Shown: positions 36,232-44,354 of the stretch, piece by piece
How positions within the stretch are numbered: the stretch's first letter is position 1
Layout of the letters: the number at the start of each line of letters is the position of its first letter
NCBI RefSeq assembly: GCF_004916905.1
Contig: NZ_SDLV01000025.1
Coordinates: forward strand, 248,001 to 312,000
Reading direction: 5' to 3'
DNA length: 64,000 nt
Source: Chryseobacterium candidae
Lineage (GTDB): Bacteria > Bacteroidota > Bacteroidia > Flavobacteriales > Weeksellaceae
The notes under the pieces: generated by a model
The model's database searches: none
Told to the model about the DNA's origin: nothing
What the model saw: only the letters and a program-made list of their open reading frames with translations
Position numbers and translations under genes: made by a program

Positions 36232-37329
36232 ATGAATTCTACAGAAATTTTAGATAAAGACTGTTCAACAGCGGTAAAACTGCTTCCTACGGTCATAAAA
36301 GTCACCTCTCAGGAAAGAAAAATGATAAAAGATGCGGCGCAGCATCTTCAGAAAAAGTATGACACCTATGAAAACCGTGATTTTATAAAGCATGTACATC
36401 AGCTGGCTTCTTATTTCTTACCGGAGAGAATTTTAAATATAGCGGCTGATTTTGCAAGTGATTTTTCAAAAGATCAGTATGGTGCACTCATCTTTACCGG
36501 ATTAATGGACATTGATCAGGAGAATATAGGTTCTACGCCTTCCAACTGGCAGTCGGCAGATTATTCAAAATTCAATTTATATGGTTTTGCGTGTGCGCTT
36601 ATTCATGGGGCACTCCCTTCAAAACCTGTACAATATTATTCACAGCGTAAAGGCGGAGGATTGATCCATGCCATTATTCCTGATGAAAAAATGAAGGAAA
36701 CACAGACCGGATCTGGGTCTTCTACAGATTTGTATGTACATACGGAAGATGCTTTTCTGAAACATCAGGCCGATTTTTTAAGCTTTATGTATGTGCGAAA
36801 TGAGGAACAGGTTCCTTCTACTCTATATTCAATCCGTTCTCATGAGTCTATCGGAGAAAAATACAGACCTCTTTTTGAACCAATTTATAAAATCCCGAAA
36901 GATGCCAATCTGGAAACAGGAAATAGTGAAGAAGAGACCTTGGATTCTGTTTTGTATGGTAATTACAGCCTTCCGTTTATGCGATTTGATGCTGCAGAAC
37001 AGCTTTTCAATCCCAGCATAAGACAGTCAGATGAAGCGCAGAATACGCTGCATGAGTTCTGGGAAGAAGCCCGACATTTAATTTACTCAGGATTTACGCC
37101 TCAGGCTGGAGATGTTATTCTGGTTAATAATCATTTATGCGCTCACGGAAGATCAGCTTTCCGTGCAGGAGTAAGAAAAATTAACGGTATTGAACAGCCG
37201 TGTGAAAGAAGAATCATGCTTCGTATGATGAGTAAAGTGAGTCTTATTGATATGAGAGCACACACGCTTACAGAAGATCCGTTCTTTGTGATAGAGGAAC
37301 ATTTGGGGAAAAACTTTCAACATTTTTAA
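36232..37329 (+). CDS. TauD/clavaminate synthase-like 2-oxoglutarate oxygenase (probable lysine hydroxylase)
   Basis: The 365-residue protein has the Fe(II) facial triad of this family: HxE in LYVHTEDAF (around His168 and Glu170) and a distal histidine in VNNHLCAHGRSAFR, with the 2-oxoglutarate-binding arginine probably in RRIMLRMM. The overall layout is that of the amino acid hydroxylases VioC, AsnO and the lysine hydroxylases (KDO) described from Flavobacterium and Chitinophaga. It diverges from the decarboxylase gene across 216 bases. The best guess is lysine 4-hydroxylation feeding that decarboxylase; hydroxylation of another free or carrier-bound amino acid is possible. A terminator follows it. 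Confidence 0.9.
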   Translation: MNSTEILDKDCSTAVKLLPTVIKVTSQERKMIKDAAQHLQKKYDTYENRDFIKHVHQLASYFLPERILNIAADFASDFSKDQYGALIFTGLMDIDQENIGSTPSNWQSADYSKFNLYGFACALIHGALPSKPVQYYSQRKGGGLIHAIIPDEKMKETQTGSGSSTDLYVHTEDAFLKHQADFLSFMYVRNEEQVPSTLYSIRSHESIGEKYRPLFEPIYKIPKDANLETGNSEEETLDSVLYGNYSLPFMRFDAAEQLFNPSIRQSDEAQNTLHEFWEEARHLIYSGFTPQAGDVILVNNHLCAHGRSAFRAGVRKINGIEQPCERRIMLRMMSKVSLIDMRAHTLTEDPFFVIEEHLGKNFQHF

Positions 37330-37370
37330 AATGCAAACCTGTTAGCATTTTTGAACCTTCAATCAATCGA

Positions 37371-37406
37371 AATCCTTTTTGGGCATGGCTCAAAAAGGAT
37401 TTTTTT
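37371..37406 (+). terminator. Terminator of the oxygenase gene
   Basis: The 11-bp stem AATCCTTTTTG / CAAAAAGGATT has a 9-base loop and is followed by a run of Ts, 40 bases after the oxygenase stop codon. Confidence 0.88.
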
Positions 37407-37487
37407 ATTTGATTTTCACTTGATTGATCTTTGACAATCAAAGGTGGTAAGTTTTGGTTAAAACCATCGGAATTTATATTTATTAAA

Positions 37488-37636
37488 ACGGGCTAAAGCC
37501 CGTTCCTATTGAATATTTAAAGTCTTCATTGTATTTTTTTAAATATGATATTTCATTCTGATGGTTTTTTATATCAATAGAAGCGGGCTTTAGCCCGCTT
37601 GTTTTTGTTATTAATATAATATTGGCTTTAGCCAAA
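37488..37636. repeat. Cluster of three GGGCTAAAGCCC-type palindromes
   Basis: Three perfect palindromes share the core GGCT-(AA or TT)-AGCC: 37488-37505 (AACGGGCTAAAGCCCGTT), 37582-37601 and the shorter 37623-37636 (TTGGCTTTAGCCAA). This core is a dispersed element in Bacteroidetes. Apart from these and the oxygenase terminator I see nothing in the 325-base gap. Confidence 0.65.
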
Positions 37637-37654
37637 ACTTAAAAGCTTATAATT

Positions 37655-38467
37655 TTACTGTTTAAAAAACCTGTCAAACAAAGACAACTGTTCAGACAAT
37701 GATCTGCTCCAGTATTCGGTAACATGTCCTCCCAAAGATTCTATGTAGAGATGCTGGATCTTCATTTCGGTCAGTTTTTTATGAAAATTCCGGTTCATGG
37801 TGATCATTTGAGTGTCTTCTGTACCACAATCGAAAATATACTGCTGTTCTGCTCCTGCCATCAGCTTTATTTTACTGTCGGTAAGGAAGCTGGGATTGAT
37901 AGATTCCAGTGGTCCAAGTACTTTATTCACCATATATTTCTGATAGCCTTCTCCAAAAGAATTGAAATCCAATGCTCCGCAAGAACTTCCTACAATACCA
38001 AATGTTTTATTATAAGTAACTCCGATATTGGTGGCTCCATAGCCTCCCATACTCCATCCCAAAATTCCGCGGAATTTTTTCTCTGCTTTCACAGGATAAT
38101 TTTTATCAATGAATTCTACCAGTTCTTTTCCAATAAAGGTTTGATATTGTGAATCCTTAACGACAGGACTGTCCACGTACCACGAACTGTAATTTCCATC
38201 CGGAAGTACATAGATTGTTTTCAATTCCTGTGCTTTTTTTACCAGATCCGGAATATCCTGCTTAATGATTCTGTCCGGATTACCACTGAAACCATGAAGA
38301 ATATAGACCGAAGGATACTTCGTATTAGGCTGAAGATTAGGAGTGATGATTACTGTTTTAATTTTTTTATTCATTTTCGGACTGAAAATTTCCTGATGAA
38401 TAATTTTTTGTGCGGATAGCTGTACAAATGCAGTCAGTACAAATAGAATGTTGATGAGCTTCTTCAT
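37655..38467 (-). CDS. Exported alpha/beta-hydrolase esterase (esterase D/Fes-like)
   Basis: The 270-residue protein starts with a signal peptide (MKKLINILFVLTAFVQLSAQ). It then shows the esterase fold: VYILHGFSGNPD (oxyanion region), the nucleophile elbow GWSMGGYGA (Ser near 144), and a late Asp and His (FDCGTEDTQM, SLGGHVTEYW). The family (PF00756) covers S-formylglutathione hydrolases, antigen 85 and enterobactin-type esterases. It converges on the siderophore oxygenase gene, and a role in cutting ester-linked siderophore forms in the periplasm is possible but unproven. Confidence 0.88.
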   Translation of the reverse strand: MKKLINILFVLTAFVQLSAQKIIHQEIFSPKMNKKIKTVIITPNLQPNTKYPSVYILHGFSGNPDRIIKQDIPDLVKKAQELKTIYVLPDGNYSSWYVDSPVVKDSQYQTFIGKELVEFIDKNYPVKAEKKFRGILGWSMGGYGATNIGVTYNKTFGIVGSSCGALDFNSFGEGYQKYMVNKVLGPLESINPSFLTDSKIKLMAGAEQQYIFDCGTEDTQMITMNRNFHKKLTEMKIQHLYIESLGGHVTEYWSRSLSEQLSLFDRFFKQ

Positions 38468-38570
38468 GCTGAAAAATGTTTAATTAATGATAATCACAGG
38501 CATACTTTTTTTAAACATATAGCATACCAATAATCTTATGACAGAACAAAATTGTGAAATAAAAAAGAAG

Positions 38571-38597
38571 AAAGCCTCAACATATGTTGAAGCTTTT
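38571..38597 (-). terminator. Terminator downstream of the Crp/Fnr gene
   Basis: AAAGCCTCAACA pairs with TGTTGAAGCTTT with one bulge. Read leftward, the stem is followed by TTCTTCTTTTTT, so it can end the leftward regulator transcript. Confidence 0.7.
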
Positions 38598-38629
38598 ATT
38601 AATTTATTTTCAGGTTAAATTCAAAAATA

Positions 38630-39205
38630 TCAGTTGATTTCCTTTCTGATCCGGCTTAGTTGCGTGGGTGTTATTCCAAGATAAGAAGCAATATGATGCT
38701 GTTTTAGTCGATTATAAAGGGATGTATTTTCAAGCAATTGCAGATACCTCTTTTTTGCAGTTTCGTATTTGAGGGAAACTTCTAAAGGCTCTTTTTTTAC
38801 TACCCAGTTTTTTTCCAGATAACAGAGATGAAAAAGAGCCAGATCATGGTGTTTTTCCAGCAATTCACGGTAGGCTTTTGCAGGATATTGTATCACCGAG
38901 CAGTCTTCCAGTGCAATAATATTAAAATCGCTGGGTTCATTTTTAATAATAGCTGCTGTGGAGGCTGCAAAACTGTTTTCCTCGAAAAAGATTTTATAAA
39001 TATTGTTTCCCAGCTCATCTACTGTATAATAGCCAATCAGTCCGGACTTTACAAAATAATAATATCTTGCCATGGAACCGGATTCCAGCAGAAGATCATT
39101 CTTATGATAGTATTCTTCCGAACAGATATTCAATAAATCTTGAATCGTTTCTTCGGATAAAGGATAATATTGATTGAGATGTTTTACAAATTCTGAATTT
39201 TTCAT
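38630..39205 (-). CDS. Crp/Fnr-family transcriptional regulator
   Basis: The 191-residue protein has an N-terminal cyclic-nucleotide-binding-type beta roll (residues 30-115: NDLLLESGSMARYYYFVKSG, YKIFFEENSFAAS) and a short C-terminal helix-turn-helix (HHIASYLGITPTQLSRIRKEI). This short type is common in Bacteroidetes; it lacks the Arg-containing cAMP pocket of true Crp and the cysteines of Fnr, so the signal is unknown. It stands alone on its strand with its own terminator. Confidence 0.9.
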   Translation of the reverse strand: MKNSEFVKHLNQYYPLSEETIQDLLNICSEEYYHKNDLLLESGSMARYYYFVKSGLIGYYTVDELGNNIYKIFFEENSFAASTAAIIKNEPSDFNIIALEDCSVIQYPAKAYRELLEKHHDLALFHLCYLEKNWVVKKEPLEVSLKYETAKKRYLQLLENTSLYNRLKQHHIASYLGITPTQLSRIRKEIN

Positions 39206-39302
39206 TTGGGTATTTAGAAGATATAAAGAATTGTATTACATAATCATCTGTGAAAATCTGTGTAATCAGTGGTTAAATACAATCTTTCTATTTTGAAGAA
39301 AA

Positions 39303-39824
39303 TTAATCCAATACTTTTTTCATCATCAGATCCGTCTGTTCTTCTTCCCCAAGCCTGAAAACATGCTTATCAAACTCAACGAATCCATTCTTTCTGTAAA
39401 ATTGTAAAGCTCTCAGGTTTTTTTCCCAAACCCCAAGCCATAAGTATGATTTACCAAGCTGCTCAGCTGTTTCCAAAGCCTGGTTATAAAGAAGCTGGCC
39501 CACTTTTTTACCGTGATGGCTTTTCTTTACATAGATTCTCTCAATTTCCAAGCTGCTATCATCCTGAAGTTCTGTCTGAGCATTTCCTGTATTTACTTTC
39601 AGATAACCTACGGGATTATCTTCTTCCCAGGCAATATAGAAATGGGAATCAGGATTATTGAGTTCAGATTTTATCTTTTGAGTATTAAAACTTTCTTCCA
39701 GATATTTTTTCATGGCCTCCTCTGTATTATCTTCTGCAAAAGTTTCAGAAAATGTTTGTATCCCTAAACTTTGTACAATTTCCAGGTCTTCAGCCGATGC
39801 TTTGTTGATGATGATTGAACTCAT
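39303..39824 (-). CDS. GNAT-family N-acetyltransferase
   Basis: The 173-residue protein shows the GNAT core: ESFNTQKIKSEL, FYIAWEEDNPVGYLKV, the acetyl-CoA loop IERIYVKKSHHGKKVGQLLY (Q/RxxGxG/A variant) and WLGVWEKNLRALQFYRKNGF. It should move an acetyl group from acetyl-CoA to an amine; the substrate cannot be read. It lies 17 bases downstream of the nucleosidase gene and probably shares its transcript. Confidence 0.88.
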   Translation of the reverse strand: MSSIIINKASAEDLEIVQSLGIQTFSETFAEDNTEEAMKKYLEESFNTQKIKSELNNPDSHFYIAWEEDNPVGYLKVNTGNAQTELQDDSSLEIERIYVKKSHHGKKVGQLLYNQALETAEQLGKSYLWLGVWEKNLRALQFYRKNGFVEFDKHVFRLGEEEQTDLMMKKVLD

Positions 39825-39841
39825 GGTGGTAAGAATAAATG

Positions 39842-40423
39842 TTATGAGAAAAGAATTTTCTTAAATGCTTCAGAAGCCAGATGTACCTGTACACTCCAGT
39901 CGTCGGCAGCGTCACTTCCGGCATCATCGGAAATATATTTCAGGCATAGAAACGGGATATTTTCCTTTTGGGCAATCAATGCCAACGGATAGGCTTCCAT
40001 GTCTACAATATTATAATCGGTTTCGGAGTGGTTCATTTCAAAGCTGTCACCACTTCCGCAGATTCCTTCTTTCAGGGTATCCATTTTAAGTCCATATTCC
40101 AAAACAGGCGGAACTCCGGATAATGGGGTCTCATAAAGTTGAAATCCCAGCCCTCTTACATCCATATCTCTCTGGATGAATTTTGTACAGCATACTACTT
40201 CTCCTTTATGAAATCCTTTACTTCCTGCAGAGCCCAAATTCACAATCAGTTTAGGCTTTCTTGCATGAATTTCTTTGGTTAATTCGATGGCTGCATTTAC
40301 TTTTCCGATGCCGGTAATTAATTTGTTTTTATCGTCGAAAACGGTTCCTGCTTCGGAATCTAATGCAAAAACAAAAAGGGTGTCATCAATTGAATAATGA
40401 GTTTCGTGGTTAATTTTTATCAT
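39842..40423 (-). CDS. Nucleosidase of the MTA/SAH phosphorylase superfamily
   Basis: The 193-residue protein has the phosphorylase/nucleosidase pattern: VFDDKNKLITGIGKVNAA, LIVNLGSAGS, CGSGDSFEM and the late VDMEAYPLALIAQ with the purine- and ribose-contacting Glu, plus SDDAGSDAADDW with the catalytic Asp. It is shorter than typical MtnN (about 230 residues) but all motifs are present. It should hydrolyse methylthioadenosine, S-adenosylhomocysteine or a related nucleoside. Read leftward, a -7 box TATCTTTG lies at 40462-40469. Confidence 0.85.
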   Translation of the reverse strand: MIKINHETHYSIDDTLFVFALDSEAGTVFDDKNKLITGIGKVNAAIELTKEIHARKPKLIVNLGSAGSKGFHKGEVVCCTKFIQRDMDVRGLGFQLYETPLSGVPPVLEYGLKMDTLKEGICGSGDSFEMNHSETDYNIVDMEAYPLALIAQKENIPFLCLKYISDDAGSDAADDWSVQVHLASEAFKKILFS

Positions 40424-40488
40424 TGAGAAATCAGATTTATACAGCTGCTATCACTGTAATACAAAGATACGAGACTCTATTCAATTAA

Positions 40489-40518
40489 AACCCCCAAAAT
40501 AGTTTTATTTTGGGGGTT
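40489..40518 (-). terminator. Strong terminator of the DsbA-family gene
   Basis: The 13-bp perfect stem AACCCCCAAAATA / TATTTTGGGGGTT with a 4-base loop lies directly after the leftward DsbA-family gene. Confidence 0.85.
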
Positions 40519-40525
40519 AAATATC

Positions 40526-41227
40526 TTAGATACTGCAGCCGTCTGCATCACAGGAAGCTCCGTTTTCGCCGGAAAGATCCTTAAACGGACTCACCGTTTC
40601 TTTATAAGTCTGTTGCAGTGCATTTTCAAAAACTTCTGCAGGCTGAGCACCGGAAACAGCATATTTACCATTCAGAACAAAGAAGGGAACTCCGGAAATA
40701 CCATTGTTTCTTGCCTCCTGAATATCCTGATTCACTTCATCATCCAATTGATCCGTTGTAACAGCCTGTCTTGCTTCTTCCTTATCCATTCCTAAATTTT
40801 CGGCCAGCGCCACTAAAACCTCTGCTTCTCCTACATTTTTACCATCAATAAAGTGAGCAATAAATAATGCCTCTTCCATTTCATTGGATTTGTTGTGCTT
40901 TTTGGCTAAATGAAGCAATTTGTGCGCACTGAAAGTATTGGTGATTAAAGTTTTTCCAAAATTAAAATCAATTCCGGCTCCCTTTCCCATTTCAGCTACC
41001 TGCCCAAGCATTTGGGTAGCCTGAGCTTCAGGAAATCCTTTTTTTTCTCTGAAATATTGTATCGTATCCTGAGTTTCTTTCGGATCTAAGCCTGGATCCA
41101 GCTGAAAACTCTTCCACTCCACTTCTACTTCATCTTTAAAAGGAAGCTTATTCAAAGCCTGCTCAAAATTATTTTTTCCGATATAGCAAAACGGACACAT
41201 CACATCCGACCAGATTTCTATTTTCAT
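40526..41227 (-). CDS. DsbA-family (FrnE-like) thiol oxidoreductase
   Basis: The 233-residue thioredoxin-fold protein has the active-site CxxC at MCPFCYIGK (Cys11, Cys14), the inserted helical domain and the cis-Pro loop GISGVPFFVLNGKYAVSGAQ. It has no signal peptide, so it works in the cytosol like FrnE of Deinococcus and other bacteria, which are linked to oxidative stress. A second cysteine pair sits at the very C-terminus (CDADGCSI), a usual FrnE feature that may take part in disulfide exchange. Confidence 0.93.
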   Translation of the reverse strand: MKIEIWSDVMCPFCYIGKNNFEQALNKLPFKDEVEVEWKSFQLDPGLDPKETQDTIQYFREKKGFPEAQATQMLGQVAEMGKGAGIDFNFGKTLITNTFSAHKLLHLAKKHNKSNEMEEALFIAHFIDGKNVGEAEVLVALAENLGMDKEEARQAVTTDQLDDEVNQDIQEARNNGISGVPFFVLNGKYAVSGAQPAEVFENALQQTYKETVSPFKDLSGENGASCDADGCSI

Positions 41228-41257
41228 TCTATTTAATTTTAAATCAAATTAACAGTG

Positions 41258-41289
41258 CAAAGATAGTGTATTTTATTTAATGTAACAAA
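41258..41289 (-). promoter_or_regulatory. Promoter of the DsbA-family gene
   Basis: Read leftward, TTTG (41286-41289) and TATCTTTG (41258-41265) match the flavobacterial consensus with 20 bases between, about 30 bases before the ATG. Confidence 0.65.
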
Positions 41290-41317
41290 AATTATTACAG
41301 TTTAAATCTAACCGGCT

Positions 41318-42502
41318 TTATGCTTTATTTACCTTTTTACAGAATAATAAATGAGCAACTAATGCAAGTACTCCAAATACAGTTCCTACAAAGCACACAC
41401 CAGTCCATTGAGCTTTTTGCCAGGCGATAGAAGCCAGCCAGGTTCCCAATGAACCTCCTATGAAATAAGAAACCATATACACTGTATTCAGTCTGTTCAC
41501 AGCGTTTGATTTAATCAGGAAATAATTGGTCTGATTCATAATGTGGCTTGACTGTACTCCCAGATCCACAAGAATTACTCCTATAATCAGTCCCCAATAG
41601 GTTTCTCCTGCAAAATAGGTAAAGCCCCAGCTTCCTATAACAATCAATAAAGAATACAGGATAATTCTATTAATATCCAGATACTTTTGCAGTTTTCCCA
41701 CCTTAGCCGCAGCTAAAGCGCCTACCGCTCCTGCCAATCCAAAACTGCCTACTACAGATGAACCGGCATTAAAAGGAGGCTTTTCCATGTGAAAAACAAG
41801 CGTGGTAAACAGCGCGCACATTGATCCAAATGCCATAGCTCCACGGAAAGAAGCCAGCTGAAGAACAGGCTGTGTTTTCGCAAGCTGAGCAACAGAACGC
41901 ATCAGTTCACTGTAGGTACCTTTAAAGTTAGGAGACATTTCAGGAAGCATTTTATACACAGCCAGCCAAACCAGAATCATCAGTCCTGCTGCAATACCAA
42001 ACATGGCTCTCCATCCCCAAAGCTCTCCTACAATTCCTCCTATAAAACGGGAAAGAAGAATTCCCAGCAATAACCCTGACATTACCAGACCGATATTGGA
42101 AGATTTTTCTTTATCCGAAGAAAGTTCGGCCGCAATGGGTACAAACAGCTGCGGAATAACAGACGTCGCTCCAATCAATAAGCTTGCTGCGTATAACATC
42201 CACAACTGAGTCGCAAAAGTCATCCATAAAAGTGATCCAAAAACCATAAACAGATCGATTAAAATTAATTTCTTTCGAAAAAATTTATCTCCCAACGGAA
42301 CAATCAGCAGCAATCCCAATGCATACCCAATCTGGGTAAGTACAGATATTTTACTTGCAGCACTCTCAGAAACCTGAAGTTCTTCAGAAATGAGTGCCAA
42401 TAAAGGCTGGTTATAATAATTATTGGCTACCACAAGTCCGGAAATAATAGCCATAAGCCAGATAACAGTCCGGGAAATACCATGGGAAGAACTCTCCTGC
42501 AT
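41318..42502 (-). CDS. MFS transporter
   Basis: The 394-residue protein has about 12 hydrophobic helices and the MFS loop motifs IGYALGLLLIVPLGDKFFRKKL (between helices 2 and 3) and GGIVGELWGWRAMFGIAAG. The N-terminus (VVANNYYNQPLLALISEELQ) is of the drug- or sugar-efflux type seen in YdhP/AraJ-like transporters. It acts in the inner membrane; the substrate is unknown. The gene stands alone on its strand, 90 bases from the DsbA-family gene, and diverges from an MBL hydrolase gene. Confidence 0.9.
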   Translation of the reverse strand: MQESSSHGISRTVIWLMAIISGLVVANNYYNQPLLALISEELQVSESAASKISVLTQIGYALGLLLIVPLGDKFFRKKLILIDLFMVFGSLLWMTFATQLWMLYAASLLIGATSVIPQLFVPIAAELSSDKEKSSNIGLVMSGLLLGILLSRFIGGIVGELWGWRAMFGIAAGLMILVWLAVYKMLPEMSPNFKGTYSELMRSVAQLAKTQPVLQLASFRGAMAFGSMCALFTTLVFHMEKPPFNAGSSVVGSFGLAGAVGALAAAKVGKLQKYLDINRIILYSLLIVIGSWGFTYFAGETYWGLIIGVILVDLGVQSSHIMNQTNYFLIKSNAVNRLNTVYMVSYFIGGSLGTWLASIAWQKAQWTGVCFVGTVFGVLALVAHLLFCKKVNKA

Positions 42503-42736
42503 TATATAAAGTTTTTATTTGATTTGAAAGCTGTCTGACAGCAGATTTTTAAGAGATCAAAGATAATCATTAAAAAAAGAATTAATCTGCTTCCTTTCTT
42601 TACCTTTTCATGAATAACGCAGGATTTTAGCGTAAATTGAGTGATTTCAGCATTCTGCCTGTTTGATTGTTTTTATGGATAATATATATTGACGAAAATC
42701 TTTTTGAATATTAGAAATATTAAGGAAATTTGCAGC

Positions 42737-43468
42737 ATGAAAATTATTCCACTTAAAGAAGGCAATTTTTCGGCAAGCAAAACCAAAGACTTTACTCTTT
42801 TAACAGAAGAAAATTTTGATAAGACCGGAGGAATCAAAATGTCTGTTCAGCCGTTTCTCATTATTACTGAAAATGATTATATCCTTTTGGATGCTGGAAT
42901 TGGGTGGAAAAACGAGTCTGGAAAAACTGTTGTTTCAGAAATTCTGGAAAGAGAAAATATCCGTCCCGAGCAAATCACAAAATTGTTGTTATCTCATCTT
43001 CATAAAGATCATATTGAGGGCGCTGTGAAACTTACAGAAAATGGTTTTGAAGCGGCTTTTCCAAATGCTCAGATTTATATCCAGAAACGGGAACTGGACT
43101 TTGCGGTGGAAAATAAAGGAAATCCTTCATTTGACTTTGATCTATTGGAAAAACTTATTAAGCTTCCGAATATTACGTGGATGAATGAAGATCAGGGGAA
43201 AATTACTGATGAGATTTCCTATGAAGTGGTGGGCGGACACACTCCTTTCATGCAGGTTTTCTGGGTCAGAGACAATGAAGAAACAGTCTTCTATGGTGCT
43301 GACGATCTGCCACAGGCCTCTTATTTAAAATATCATTTAGCCTATAAAAGTGATTTTGATGGCAGAAAAGCAATGGAATTAAGGCTTAGATGGGAAAAAG
43401 AAGCAAAAGAAAACAACTGGAAGATTCTTTTATATCATGATTTGGATCAAACTGTAATAGAAATTTAA
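42737..43468 (+). CDS. MBL-fold metallo-hydrolase
   Basis: The 243-residue protein has the metallo-beta-lactamase signature LLSHLHKDHIEGA, then YIQKRELDFA, VVGGHTPFMQVFWV and YGADDLPQ, and a final histidine in LLYHDLDQ. This is the layout of the glyoxalase II/quorum-quenching-like branch; the substrate is unknown. I start at ATG 42737 (MKIIPLKEGNFSASK). The longer frame begins with TTG at 42689 in a stretch without family character. It converges with a small HTH gene across a short hairpin. Confidence 0.87.
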   Translation: MKIIPLKEGNFSASKTKDFTLLTEENFDKTGGIKMSVQPFLIITENDYILLDAGIGWKNESGKTVVSEILERENIRPEQITKLLLSHLHKDHIEGAVKLTENGFEAAFPNAQIYIQKRELDFAVENKGNPSFDFDLLEKLIKLPNITWMNEDQGKITDEISYEVVGGHTPFMQVFWVRDNEETVFYGADDLPQASYLKYHLAYKSDFDGRKAMELRLRWEKEAKENNWKILLYHDLDQTVIEI

Positions 43469-43479
43469 ATTCAGAAAAA

Positions 43480-43503
43480 ATGGTTTAAATTTCATTAAAC
43501 CAT
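43480..43503. terminator. Short hairpin between convergent genes
   Basis: ATGGTTTAA pairs with TTAAACCAT. The hairpin overlaps the end of the small HTH gene and follows the MBL gene; T runs are modest, so it is a weak terminator at best. Confidence 0.4.
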
Positions 43504-43826
43504 TTATAAATATCAAATTCAGAAAGAATATTCAGTTTTTTTCTGATCCTGTTTTTCCTGTTTTGTATTGCTTTTGGAGTTACAAAGATGCAGGTTGCAA
43601 TCTCTTTAGTTGTCATATTAAGCTTAAGATAAATACAAAAGATTAATTCGGAATTTTTAAGAGAAGGCTGTATATCGGATAACTTTTTAAAAAAATCAGG
43701 ATAAACCAGTCTGAATTTATTCAGGAGACGAGGAGAATTAGATTTGGCCAATGCCATTATCTCGTCTTGTACAAGAATCTTTTGTTTTAAATCCTCTAAG
43801 TTAGTTTCTGGGTTTCTATTTTTCAT
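43485..43826 (-). CDS. Small LuxR-like helix-turn-helix protein
   Basis: The 113-residue protein ends in a LuxR/GerE-like helix-turn-helix (SELIFCIYLKLNMTTKEIATCIFVTPKAIQNRKNR). In Bacteroidetes this DNA-binding end usually follows a long TPR sensor or a histidine-kinase-like part; here only about 45 residues precede it. It may therefore be a stand-alone regulator or the remnant of a longer one. No partner gene lies close by. Confidence 0.75.
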   Translation of the reverse strand: MKNRNPETNLEDLKQKILVQDEIMALAKSNSPRLLNKFRLVYPDFFKKLSDIQPSLKNSELIFCIYLKLNMTTKEIATCIFVTPKAIQNRKNRIRKKLNILSEFDIYKWFNEI

Positions 43827-44354
43827 AATACTTTTTCATCTCTACTTATCTCAGATGCAATAAATTTTGCGCATCGTATAAAGTTTTTTATCTGATCAAT
43901 CTGTTTCATGATAAGGTAATATCGTGAACAAAATGATTCCTATATATTCAAAAATTACTTGCTTTTTTTTAATGTAATCTAATGATCAGCAACATTTAGT
44001 TGTATTCAACAAATGATTAGAAAAAAAAACATAACCTATGAATTTCGGCTTATTTTTATATTGGCAAAGAAAGAAAAAATGATTAAAATTTTGTTAAAAC
44101 CGTATACCACATAGATACCACGTTACATTTTGAGCTAAAATACCATAACGTCTTTTATCAGGTCGTTTACTCATTATCTGCTTTGTTATTTTGCCATTGT
44201 AAATGTAATACGTTTCTGTGTTTACTTTTTATGATCTGGATCAATGTTTTCAGCGTATTCTTACCGGAAATAAACAGAGTTATAAACAACAAAAACCGGA
44301 TCGAAACCCAGCTTTTGTTTATGATATTTTAAAAATATTGTCTTTATGCTTTTA
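43827..44354. other. 528-base AT-rich intergenic region
   Basis: I find no credible gene, RNA or strong hairpin here. Open frames on either strand are short and out of keeping with neighbours. A TATATTGGCAAAG stretch near 44067 resembles part of a promoter but lacks a matching second element. Confidence 0.5.

Noticed and set aside
44067..44085. TATATTGGCAAAGAAAG as a sigma-54 site
   Set aside because: It has the -24 TTGGCA but no TTG(C/A) ten bases on, and no gene follows on that strand.
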